Below, in pieces: positions 39,402-50,049 of a stretch of 64,000 bases of DNA. Under the pieces are notes generated by a model. It ran no database searches, was not told where the DNA came from, and saw only the letters and a list, made by a program, of their open reading frames with translations. Numbering within the stretch: the stretch's first letter is position 1; each line of letters starts with the position of its first letter. The stretch is from Nageia nagi (taxonomy: Eukaryota > Pinophyta). The stretch is taken from assembly GCA_050084985.1 (NCBI GenBank), contig JBITNC010000001.1, forward strand, positions 115,072,001 through 115,136,000, in the 5' to 3' direction. Position numbers and translations under genes: made by a program.

Positions 39402-40141
39402 TTACCCTTGGATGCCTTCCAAACTCATGTTTATTTCTTTCCTTATTGTTGTATAATGATAGAATTGAGCAAATCCCACAATAATAAAAAAAACATCTAT
39501 GCAAAAGGAATTGATGGAGTGAGATACATCATACACATCACCATGTACAATCTTTTTCTCTAGAACAAACTCAATTATGATCTTCACAAGAAAACAATCT
39601 TTATCATCATGAAAAATATTCTTCCACACTTCTTAAAATGAGTAAATTCAATCCTCATACAATGCTTCCCCAAAATGGGGAATCTATGTGATGTGATAGC
39701 ATGACATAACATATAAAATATAGTGATTACCAAGATATTAAGCATGATATGATGTGCAACCCTTACTATCATATCAACTAGCCCATATGAAGTCAAGATT
39801 TCCTTTCACTTTGTTCCACATGATTTAGTCTCATTTGGGGAACTAGATGAATTGAAATAAAGCCTCAATTCTCTTGACATTTTCACATCTATCATCCCAA
39901 TAACTATGTTTCTATTTATCCTTTCATATATTGTAATAGTAAACTTGAATAGTCCAGTCCAATGTATATCTAGTAACGTGACTATGCTCAATAAGAAAAT
40001 ACCTTTATTTTCATCATGCTTTGATGTAACCAAGGCATGGTTATAAAAATCATACCTCATAAAAACATGACTATGGATGAAACATGATTTTAAATAGTAT
40101 CTAGGTGCTTCTACAAGTATGTTATACCAAAAATGCTCCAA
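39402..40141 (-). pseudogene. Broken minus-strand ORFs upstream of the 331-aa frame
   Basis: Three overlapping or adjacent open pieces (40141-39806, 39796-39584, 39629-39402) lie in sense with gag and end to end with small frame changes, as if one longer reading frame had decayed. I see no protease, RT or integrase motif in them, and they are not identified. Confidence 0.35.
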
Positions 40142-40319
40142 AGCTTCCTTTATAATTGTTGTAACTCAACTATACCCTTTCTTCTAAGTAATTCATCAGG
40201 CTATTTTTTTAGCAAATATTATCATTGAACCCTAATTTTATCTTTCCATTACTCATAATTGATTATCTTAAGAGTATGAAAAGGAAAAATTATCTAAACA
40301 AATATTGTAAATGAAAAAT

Positions 40320-40830
40320 CAAGTTCCATTGGGTAAGGAAAGAGCCTATCGGATAAGAGTGTGTGTCATCAGGTAAGGATACTTATCATCAGATAAGCCT
40401 TGGTTTCATTAGTTTTGGTTGATCAGGTATAAATGTTCCTTATTGAATAAGCTCATTCATCATTGGGTGAGGTTAAAACTTGTCGGGTAATTTATTTAAC
40501 CATCAAACAAGAGTGTTTGTTAATAGATAAAGCTATTTACCATCCAATAAGCTCAATTATCATTGGGTAAGAATTTTTATCATCAAATAACCTCAAAATT
40601 CATTGGATAAGGGGCCAACATCTTGTTATTTAACTTTGCTTCTATTGGATAAGGGGTATAATTATTGTATTACCTTTGTTTTACCAGATAAATTTTAAAT
40701 ACTTAAAGAATGTCTTTAATTGGAAGACCAAATGATTACTTTGTCATATGAGACTTATGTCACATCAACTAAAGTTCTTCACATCAAGTAAGCATTTAAA
40801 ACATTGGGTAAGTTGTAAAGTGATCAAACA
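40320..40830. repeat. Array of a short degenerate 'atcgggtaag' motif
   Basis: Variants such as cattgggtaag, atcggataag, catcaggtaag, catcagataag, catccaataag and cattggataag recur more than a dozen times, at roughly 20-35 bp intervals. The array lies between the decayed minus-strand frames and the antisense ORF. Confidence 0.75.
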
Positions 40831-40983
40831 TAGGAATCTTGAAGAGTGTGAAGGATTACTTATTGCTCCCAATTATTAAGGCCCCATCGAAAATCATAAT
40901 CGAGCCATTTGTTAACCTTAAAATCCAAAGAGCTTACATTTTTATGGTATCAACTATGCTTTTTTGTGCTTAGTTTGAACTAG

Positions 40984-43900
40984 ATGAGGATGGTAGAAAT
41001 TTTAGAGGTAGTAATCTCAAACAATGCATTTGGAGATGAATGGAGGTATAGATTAGTGGGATCTAGAGGAGTTTCCCATAAAGGAATTATCAAAAAGCAG
41101 ACCAAATGTTGACAAAATAAGAAGAATTATCATTCTTCCCAAGATCTAATAGTAGGTATAAAGGCCTCATGGACCCTCTTGAATATGAACTAAGGATGAT
41201 GTGAAATCTATATAATAGGGCACAAGAAGGTGCAGAACTAGGGCCTCCTTAGTTAAATCAATGGAATTCTAATTTGGGAAAGTTAGTATGCCCCTTGGTT
41301 CATTTTTCCAGTGAGCTTATGACTTAGTCAATTCGAAGGTGTGATCTTGTTAGGCATAACTTTATGGATGACAAAGGCAAGATAGTATTCGAATGAAAAG
41401 AGCACAAGATCAAGAAAACTTCTAATCTTCATAAGAATGGTAAGCCTATTGACTTAGCTAATTTTCAAAGATATTGGTTGTTTGTGGGAGATTTCAAAAA
41501 TCATGCTATGATTCAAGATGAAACATCCCTATATGGTTAAGATTCCTTTCCTTTAAGCATATTTTCATTTAAATATTGGACCAAATTTTATGTACAAAAT
41601 ATTAGGTATGTACTAGGTCATAGAAATAATTTCTTTATCCCTAGGGAGATGTTTTTCTTTATAGTTAGAATTGGCTTCACTCTTGATGTGTATAATTGGG
41701 CCAATTATATTTTCAAAAGAATGCATAATGAGTGAGTAAAATTGAAAAATAATTATGAAGAAAAATAGGATTTATACTTTTCTAGGTATTCCATTTTAGT
41801 CCATATCGTTATTTCACAACTGGAGGATAGTTTGGTTAAAGAACTAAGTCTTGATGTTAAATTTGATATTGTGCAAGAAATGCTACTGAATATTTACAAA
41901 GGATACATAATTACCAATGGTTTTGAGATATCTTTTTTCAAAATATCTATAGTAAGTTTACTCTATATATTCCCATAATATTTGGCCATTTCTTGAAATG
42001 TTTAAAAGAATTTGAGGTAGAGGAGGTGATAATTATTGAGGTAGGAATAATAATAAGGATGTTTGGAGGGAAGTTACAACCAAATCTCTTGCCTAAATTT
42101 TGTCCTGATTCCATTTTTTATGAGGAAGCTATCAGATAATTTTGTTGAGGATTTCAAAGTGAGGATTGGTGGAGAATTGTGAAAATATAGATTCTTTAAA
42201 TATCCATGTGAAATAGGCCATAAGATATTTAACAATGCCATTCCTTTATAAGTACTCTGCACATTATGGACAAGTACAAATTTAGATAGGTTCTTTGGAG
42301 GCCATTTGATCCCAATAACAAATTTGCTAAGATTTAGATTAAATCAGCTAGTTTTAAGGTGTCTCATGAAGAAAATGACTTTGAAGATAAGCTAATTAAA
42401 GCATTGAATGAAAAAAACCCTTACATCCTATTTGGAAAAAGTTTGGTTTTGATAGAGGTTGTTGCTAATTATCTTTAATTAGATCTATTTCATATTAGAT
42501 AAGGAAAAATAGAGAAGATACCATTGATATAATGGAGCCTAAAGTTGAAACAATATGCTACAACCAGAAGAATCCTAATTCATTTGAAGTTGTGTTGACT
42601 AAAGAGCCTAAGGATATCTTAATTCGTTATCATCAACCAACTATAGAGATAGCTAAGAAGGTTGAAGAAGAGCAAAGGAACTTAAGAACTTTATCGTTAC
42701 TACCTCCTCGTGAGCTCATTCCCCAATCTATCATATCATTTTAGATAAATCCTATAGTATAAGAAGAAATGTTAAAAAGGTTAAAGATGTGTGAGGCCTT
42801 GCTGACATAAAAATAAATTTTACCCAAAGCTATTATCATTTAGGGTAAAATTGTCCCTATGGATCTTCTTTTCGCTATAAAGTACCAAACATAAGGCTTT
42901 GTTATACCTCCTAGGTATAAAATATATGTACAAAATATTGAAGATGCACTAATAGCTAAGAAATTAAGAATGGAAGAAGCTTAATCATCATATTCTATGG
43001 TCCCTTTGGAAGTTTTCAAAAAGGATTTCACTACTGTAGTTATGTTGGTAAAGGAGTTAGAAGAGGAACCCCCAATGATTGAGGCTCTCCCAATACCTTA
43101 ACTTGTTGATCCTTTAACAATAATATCTTCATAAGATTTAGTAGAATAAAGCTCTCCTTAGATATTTTTTGACTCCCTCTTCATCCCTTGTTCAACTTCA
43201 AACTGTAAAGAAAGAAAATGTGTATCTTTAGAAAATCCAAAACAATCATCAACTCAATTGGTTGAGGAGGCTAGTGAGGTTCTTTTAGAATTAAAAAAAA
43301 ATAGTTCCTGAAGCAACACTTGATAAAGGAAAGCAAAAATTAGAAAGTGAACAGATAAAGCCTGATATAATGAAATGGTTATTTAAGAAGAATGCTTCAA
43401 ATTGTAAAGGAATGATAACTATGGTCAACTTATTTAAGCCTCTAAAGGATATGACTACAAATGTTGAAGATTAGGCTATTGCAACTTTAGGGGGAAGGAG
43501 CCAAATGAAGTTAGTTTTTGATTTAATCAAATAAAACTACTAAATTCTATTTAATAAATTGGTGTTAGGTACAATGTATACCTTTTGAGAAAAAGTAAAT
43601 CAAATTTATTCAACTAATGTGATGTATGATAAAGATAAATTACTTTTGGGTAAGGTAATTTTGTTGATGGAGTACCTATAGAAGGAATGGGGCAAAATAA
43701 AATTAATAGATGATGTTGATATATTTGAGGAAGAATCTAGGGATGAAATTGAAAAATTAAAATCAATATTGATTGAAATTAGCCCAAGAACAGATGAGAA
43801 ATATGAAACATTTTTGCAAGTTGCAAATCAATTTATGAAGATGGAAAAATTAATAGGTAAGTTTGAATCAATTTTTTGAAGTCATATAAGAGAATTAGTG

Positions 43901-44190
43901 GTGTTATATCAAATCTTGTAAGAATTACCGAATTTCACTCAAGAAGAATGGAATTTATAAGGAAAACCTCTACAAGTTCTTTACCAGCTATCAATTGTGA
44001 TAAAAAGAAAATAAAGATTTTGTTTTATCGATTCAATGTGCATGTGTAGTTTTGGGCATAAGATATCTAAGAAACACTTGGCAAATAGGTAGAAAATGCC
44101 TTTTAGGATAGAATATAGTTAGTTTCAGATATTTCAACTAGTACACCATTTGGAATCAAAGTTGACATTTGTGAAGGTCTGCAATATAAT
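40984..44190 (+). pseudogene. Antisense accessory ORF in the first gypsy-like element, decayed
   Basis: On the + strand, opposite to gag, broken frames hold long coherent stretches. They include 'RHNFMDDKGKIV' near 41.36 kb, 'NNFFIPREMFFFIVRIGF' plus 'TLDVYNWANYIFKRMHNE' near 41.63-41.74 kb, an open piece at 42532-42744, and a Lys/Glu-rich, probably coiled-coil end ('DEIEKLKSILIEI', 'EKYETFLQVANQFMKMEKLI') near 43.74-43.86 kb. The pattern VLG, then F-x3-RE-x-F, a hydrophobic run, and (Y/K)W recurs in the antisense ORF of the second element ('RVLGKEDAFKFRKEFFGFI', 'KIKWSKVLSDSIMDQL'). I cannot assign a function. Extra ORFs, some antisense, are known in several plant LTR elements. It could instead be a nested insertion. 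Confidence 0.6.
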
Positions 44191-44199
44191 CTATAAAAG

Positions 44200-45210
44200 G
44201 AAGGGAGGAGTAGGGAAAAGGATCTTTTATTGATCAATCAAGCTAGTTGGGTATGAATTGTTGTATTTGTTTAAGGTTTTCACATAGTTTTTTAGCCTTG
44301 TTATATTTTGTGTTCACCATTTCTAAAGCATCTGTTATGTGATTTTCAAGAAATATTCTAGAGAAGCAGGTTATCTTCCATTCATCTTTCACCCAAATTT
44401 CGAGCAGTTTAGGTTAGGTAAACGTGTTTTTGCCAGAGGTTGTCACATTATTTGGTAAATATACTATGATTGTAGTTAAGTAAGACATTGGATATTGTAT
44501 TAAGTTTTTGTGCAATATGATGATGTATGGTTCTAATATTTAAAGGGCATCCCTTTGTTATATTTTTCTGTGATTATGTAATATGTTGTTGTCGATGTTT
44601 CATTTATTATTATAAGTATCAAATAGTGAATGAATGCTTCTTTTATATTATTTAGTACATTACTCTCGTAGTATGTGTTGATTGAGTTATTAAAAATGGG
44701 TTCAATATTCTTCTTCATTCTTTGTTAATGCTTGTTTAACTCTATGATGCAATAGATAAGGCACCCATATGCACTATAGTTTAGGTTGGTTAGAGGTATT
44801 AGGTCATTCTCTCTTTAAGAAATCATCATTTCCCTTTGAGTAGAATAAAAACCAATGATCTCAAAGATTAACATGTTTTATTCAATGGAGATCGAATGGG
44901 GGTTACAATCCTAGGATAATTGATAGATCAATAGGTCTAATTTCATTATCATTTGATCTAAACTACCTAAAAAGGAGTTTGGATCCAAATAATCTCATAT
45001 ACCTATTGATACCTAGGAGGATTAACACTTGGTGACATTTTTTTGAAAGCCTATTTAAAAGGGGTGTTAATATTTCTCACAATAAGAATGGAAAAAACAT
45101 CTAGGACTCCACATATTGCCCCATAAGTGTCTTCTTCTCCCATTCTTGTCATAAAAATGCTAGTGGTCCAAACTTCTCTTCCATTGGCTATCATATCTTC
45201 ATGCATGGAG
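44200..45210. other. Internal gypsy sequence without recognised coding
   Basis: This lies between the end of the antisense ORF and the gag-side frames. Both strands are rich in stops. A minus frame at 44533-44718 has no motif. It may be the 3' untranslated part of the antisense unit. Confidence 0.5.
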
Positions 45211-45218
45211 CTGAAATA

Positions 45219-46015
45219 CTAAATCAAATTAGAATGTAAATTTGAGCCATCATTAAACTCAATGTATGAGATAAATAAGGGTTGATCCATGCACTTCATC
45301 ATCATTATTCCTTGTTGATGTTCATAAACTAAGTGTGGTAATAAGATCAAATTTTTCTTTCTAACCATGCCATCAATTTTGCAAAGTGGGATATGGAGGG
45401 CATCCCTATAAGTGACCTTAACTATAACAAGCAATGTGGGCATGCTAAATCCTAACTTCATCAACCTATTACCCCTCATTATTGCAACCTAAGGAAGGGA
45501 ATGAAACATAGTGTATTATTGTTATAAAAATCAATGATACAACCATATCTTTTTGGAGTTATCACATGTTACTACCTAAAATCTAAATGTAGTAAGGAAG
45601 CCTAATTTATTTATCTAATCATGCTATCATCCCCACCATGGTTATGAGGAATGAGGAATGCTCTTTGGTACCATTGTACAAAATGATCTTTTAACTTGGT
45701 GATTCATTTGTTCACATTCCATCCCTAGTGCATCCTAAGATGAGCTAATTAAACTTGGTATATTGCTATAGAAATAAAAGATGTTGTAGTACCTTTTATG
45801 AGTGGTAATGTGGCTAAATCTTGCCCCAAATGTGTGCCCATGGGATTTCTTTATGCTGAGTGTACTACTACAAAATTATAAGTGTTGTAGTGCCTTTTAT
45901 GAGTGGTAATTTGGTTGGCCCATGAATTTAAAAAGTATCTATATGAATCCATAAGTGATGCATCCCTTTGAAATCTCTTAAAAGTCTTCTCAAGAATTGG
46001 TCCATAATGTTGATG
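45219..46015 (-). pseudogene. Decayed minus-strand coding between gag and the centre
   Basis: One open piece (45479-45219) encodes 86 aa with 'DALHIPLCKIDGMVRKKNLI'. The rest is broken. The words around 'gtagtaccttttatgagtgg' occur twice, about 98 bp apart (45785 and 45885). It is in sense with gag and probably once part of the element's polyprotein; no protease Asp motif was found. Confidence 0.4.
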
Positions 46016-46640
46016 TCATGTTATTCTTTCTTCAGTGTTAACTTCTAAACTTGATGAATCTTCTTTGCTTATCATAGTTCCTACATAAATCTTGTGAACC
46101 AAGTCATATTCATGCGGTAAGATATCATCCTTTCTTTCATCATATTCTTCCTTCAAGGGTGTATTGATGATCTCAATCATGTCATTAATTACAATAACCA
46201 TAGAAATATCACTGGATTGGTATGTTGGAGCCATTGTTTGGTTCTTTTCCTCATGCTGAACATTATCAATAGTAGTTGTATGCATATCCATAAAATCATT
46301 CATAGATCTTTTAGCTAAAGTCTTTGAAAGTGATGATGTGTTCAAGGCTCAAATTGGTAAGGCCATTGTACCACCATTCATGTGCAATACCTTCAAGGTG
46401 GAGTGAAGCATACTGAATTACATCCTTCTCATTCATCGGACGAAGGGTGAAGTATGTTCTCATCTTTTGTAGCCATACTTCTATGGTCATGTTGCTTCCA
46501 TTGAATATGGACACTTGCAATTGCTTATAGTACTTGCTTCCTTGGTCCATCTTATTCCCAAAAAACTTCAAATATCCCTCAAATGAAATTGATTGTCTAA
46601 ATTCATCACTTTTTGCTTGGTATTATGTGAAATAGTCATC
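46016..46640 (-). pseudogene. Ty3/gypsy-type gag pseudogene
   Basis: The minus-strand frame 46571-46311 encodes 'NGSNMTIEVWLQKMRTYFTL', then 'DVIQYASLHLEGIAHEWWYN'. This follows the retrotransposon gag pattern (W-L-x-K-M-x-x-Y-F, then A-x-L-x-L-x-G-x-A-x-x-W-W). The next frame (46345-46016) overlaps by 35 bases and is an acidic, Ser/Thr-rich linker. Breaks show it is not functional. Lying just inside the 5' LTR, it sets the orientation of the element. Confidence 0.8.
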
Positions 46641-46861
46641 CATATCATCACCTTGTCTTTTATTACTTTCTTGCTCTAGCGAGAATGTAGGTAATAGGTG
46701 GGTGACATTCTCTTGTCCATGTGTGGATGATCCAATCATTCCTTCATGAGGCTTAGAGAGCCCATCAACTTTGTTGACTAACTAAGCTAGCAAATTAACC
46801 ATAGACTTCAACTTTTATTAAGGAATTTTAATCTTTCGAATCCTTCACAGGCAGGTAGGAT

Positions 46862-46879
46862 TCAAAGTTTTGATACTAA
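46862..46879 (-). other. Degenerate primer-binding site of the first gypsy-like element
   Basis: Read on the minus strand, 'ttagtatcaaaactttga' follows the 5' LTR directly. It resembles the initiator-methionine tRNA site (tggtatcagagc) with a few changes. Confidence 0.6.
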
Positions 46880-48035
46880 TGTAATTTTCCTTTCTAGGGT
46901 TTATCCAATTTAACATTCAATTCCACGTTCATTCATAAATTAAAGCATCAATGAACTTGCTCATTAACCATCCAAACATGCACTCAAAATTGGAATATAA
47001 CAACAATACCCAAATCTAATATAAAGCTCTTATAACATGTGAATATGAACAAAACTAGGGCATAAATAAGATCTATCACATAACATAAATATAGCTCCAA
47101 AAGTACTCAATTCATATACATTCCCATGCATAAAGAAGATAGTAGCATAACAAAAATATATAGGAACATTTATTCACATTCAAGATGTAATATGAAAGCT
47201 AATATCATTAATAACCAACCAATAATAAGTGTAGGGTTGTAACAAGTTTGTAACAAGTTCTAAGGCAAAGCCCAAGACTCCAAAATGTTCAAACTAGACT
47301 CCTAAAGGCTAGTGCAAGTCCCAAGAAGGCTTATAAGCTAGGCATAAGTATCAAAATATTCCCAATAGCTGGCGTAAGCTCCCAAGTGGTAAGGATGATA
47401 GGAATAAACTCTCCAAGAGATGTAGAAGCATAAATGAGTCACTTATAGTCTAGGGAGTAGCCCTAAGCTTAAGAAGGTAGATAAGGGAAGCATCCCTAAG
47501 CTTTGAATGATCCAAGATCGAATGTACAATATGATGTCTTTAAATGAGGTGCTCACTTCCCTTTTATAGAAGTCCAATTCTAATTTATGGTTGGTCAACC
47601 CAACCTAGAATACAATAACTCTTAATTGACAAATGACTCCTCCTAAGCTATATATTGGACAATTAAGGAATAATATATTTCTCTATTACAAAACATGACC
47701 TTCTTTTATTATAAAATAACAAAGACTCCTAATCTAAATATAATTCACTCCTAATACCCCTCATAGGACCAAACCATTAATTAAAAGTGTCACAAAAGAC
47801 ACTAAATACAATATTAATAAGTTAGGTTTCACGTGCGTGATAGTAGAATCTGAATTTGGGGATGAATCTTCAAATGTCCATATCTTCCCTGTTTCTTAAC
47901 AGAACCATGTCGTGTGACCTATCAAAATGATTAGCATGAGATTCTCTACCCATATTAGAAGACAAATCGACGATTCCATGTATTGTGACAAAAGTTATGT
48001 CTTTAGCAAAGTTTCTCGAAATTGGGAACATTACA
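46880..48035 (-). repeat. 5' LTR of the first gypsy-like element
   Basis: On the + strand it begins tgtaattttcc and ends gggaacattaca. It pairs with 37061-38216 and is followed by the target-duplication base set aaggc. Confidence 0.93.
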
Positions 48036-48040
48036 AAGGC

Positions 48041-48679
48041 CAAGGTTTAAATATCTCTACCCTAAGAGTGGAAGATGTAAAAATCAAATACAAATCTTAA
48101 GAAGAGATACCCTATAAAAATGTTGGCGAGATAAAATAAAAAATAAAAAACAACATAATAAAAAAATGGAAAGAATCACAAACAAATTATAAAAAGAAAT
48201 ATATTTGAACACCAATTAAAAAAAACTTCTCAATCAAATGAAATATATTTGAATTCATTAAAATTTTATAATTTAATGCATTAAATTTTCAACATCAACT
48301 CACTAGATTGAAATTCTTCTCCAATTTCTCTTTTTGAAATAATAAAAATTATAGATTAACAATTGAGTGGATTAAAACAAATTATAATGCAAACAACCTC
48401 TTTGATTCCCATTAAAAAATATTATATTGAAATCAACTAAAAAAGGTAAACTTTTAATAAATTAGATTTTCAACATTACCTATTAAATTTAAATTTCCTT
48501 TCAAAAAGAGTTATTGTTTCTTCTAAGTCCACATAAATTAGATTTTCAATAAGTGAACTAGTAAAGAGAAGGCATCTATCAAGAGGAAACCAAGGTTCAA
48601 ATCCTTGAAATCTAGCTTTTATATTTTAAAGCAGGGATAGTAGATCAAACTTGATTTATCAATGCTCATTGATCAAAAG
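48041..48679. other. AT-rich spacer
   Basis: No gene, paired LTR or clear repeat is visible. A pol III box-B-like word lies at 48593-48603 without a box A. Confidence 0.6.
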
Positions 48680-48971
48680 ATAACATTTCTCAACCACAAT
48701 TCCTTTATTTTTCTTTATAAAGAAGAGACATATTATAATGATTGATTAGAAAGAAAGAAAGAAAAAAAATTATTAACGTCCTTGAGAGACCAAGAGTGGT
48801 CTATGGAACGACTATAAGGAGTACATTGTATTACTCTTAGTGGGATTTGAACATGGGACACTCTCTGAAACAAGGTCACAACATGACCAACTCAACCAAC
48901 AAAGAGAATAACATTTTCCAACCACAAATTCCTTACTTTCCTCAATGAAGAAGAAACACACTATAATGATG
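48680..48971 (-). repeat. tRNA-derived SINE-like element between two 64-bp direct repeats
   Basis: On the minus strand the copy (about 48905-48744) starts near 'gttggttgagttgg' (box-A-like, 48887-48900) and has 'ccatgttcaaatcc' (box-B-like, 48843-48856). It continues to 'cttggtctctcaaggacgtt' and a T/C-rich tail. This is the layout of a pol III SINE. It is flanked by related 64-bp direct repeats, 48680-48743 and 48908-48971, both starting 'ataacattt' and ending 'tataatgat'; I judge them roughly three-quarters identical. That is much longer than a normal SINE target duplication. Tails of the same family occur at 33.4 and 34.4 kb. Confidence 0.65.
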
Positions 48972-49605
48972 CTACCAAACATTTGAACCTTTAACTCTAA
49001 ATACTAAAGAAAGGAATATTACCAAATCTTTGAATATAGAAAAAAGTCAAAATTAAAAATTAACAAAGAGAAATTGTATTTATCTCAATGAGACAATACC
49101 ATGATTCAAATTGTAACTCTTCTATAAAATAATACAATGATGCAAACTGTGACTCTTTAAATGATTATTTCATTCTATTGTAATTTGGTACACTTTAACT
49201 ATTTTAGATTGTTTTAATGCTTACAATCATGAAGAGATTCCTACACAAAATCTGGGTTCCTGGTTCCTGTAACAGTTGAGCTTAAAAAAAGTTGTCACGA
49301 TGCACAAAAACTGTGTTGGAATTGTTTATTACTTGTCACTAAAAACTAACTAATGATAAGCCAATCACAAACCGTAGGATCTCCGAAGGATCCTTCAATC
49401 GCACGGACCCCGAAACTCCATACTGTTTACCCCGCCTTCATCTGCAATTTCCTCCTCTCCTCCTCCTGTCGTTTCCGCAGGCATCCATTGACCGGAAGAT
49501 TCACCATAAACACAAATACCTATCACCAAACAATAACAATATTTCTGCCCACCATAAACCCAGTTCTCCAATTGAAATGCAGAGGATCTCGGCTCTTTCA
49601 AAGCC
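48972..49605 (+). promoter_or_regulatory. Upstream and 5' leader region of the lipase gene
   Basis: Base composition rises sharply in GC from about 49360 into the first exon, unlike the surrounding spacer. A CCAAT word lies at 49361-49365 on the + strand. No convincing TATA box was found, and the transcription start is not determined. The pyrimidine-rich stretch at 49430-49480 is compatible with a plant 5' leader. Confidence 0.4.
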
Positions 49606-50049
49606 ATGTCCCTCATATGCGGCGGAATTCCCATTTTGGAATGCGTTTACTGCATAGCCTGTGCGCGCTGGGCATGGAAACGATGCCTCCACACCGCCGA
49701 AGACGACAGTCGCCATTGGGGCCTCGCCTCCCCGGACGAGTTCGAACCCGTGCCACGGATGTGCCGTCTTATACTCTCTGTCTACGAAGATGATATGACC
49801 AAACCCAAATGGGCTCCCCCGGGTGGTTATCTTCTGGATTTGCACGGTTTCCTCAAGCGTGCCACATATTCCCACACGGGCGGTCGTGCCCCTCCTTACG
49901 TAATTTATCTGGACCATGAACACCGTGACATAGTTCTGGCAATCCGAGGCCTTAATATGGTTATGGAGAGTGACTATGCATTGCTATGGGATAATAAGCT
50001 TGGGCAGCAGATGTTCGATGGAGGTTTCGTCCACAATGGCCTGCTCAAG
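49606..50049 (+). CDS. Lipase exon 1
   Basis: 148 codons, with a donor gtagtt directly after 'HNGLLK'. It is GC-rich compared with the later exons. Confidence 0.93.

Larger units (their letters stand above)
37061..48035 (-). mobile_element. Ty3/gypsy-like LTR element with an antisense ORF
   Basis: A 10,975-bp element on the minus strand. Its LTRs (37061-38216 and 46880-48035, both 1156 bp) begin TGTAAT and end ATTACA on the + strand. The 5-bp flanks are aaggt (37056-37060) and aaggc (48036-48040), one base apart, as expected of an aged target duplication. A polypurine tract and a degenerate primer-binding site lie at the correct inner edges. Gag is on the minus strand (46.0-46.6 kb), and a 331-aa minus frame lies next to the 3' LTR. 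The middle (about 41-44.2 kb) carries a decayed ORF on the + strand. I recognise no reverse transcriptase, RNase H or integrase, so the element may be non-autonomous. Confidence 0.88.

Noticed and set aside
42532-42744. Stand-alone host gene of 70 aa
   Set aside because: It lies within the decayed antisense ORF of the gypsy-like element and lacks independent support.
48593-48603. tRNA gene or second SINE from box-B word ggttcaaatcc
   Set aside because: There is no box A at the right distance and no cloverleaf.
49353-49793. 146-aa frame overlapping lipase exon 1
   Set aside because: It is an alternative frame over the leader and exon 1 without domain support; the MSLICGG frame matches the family and splices correctly.
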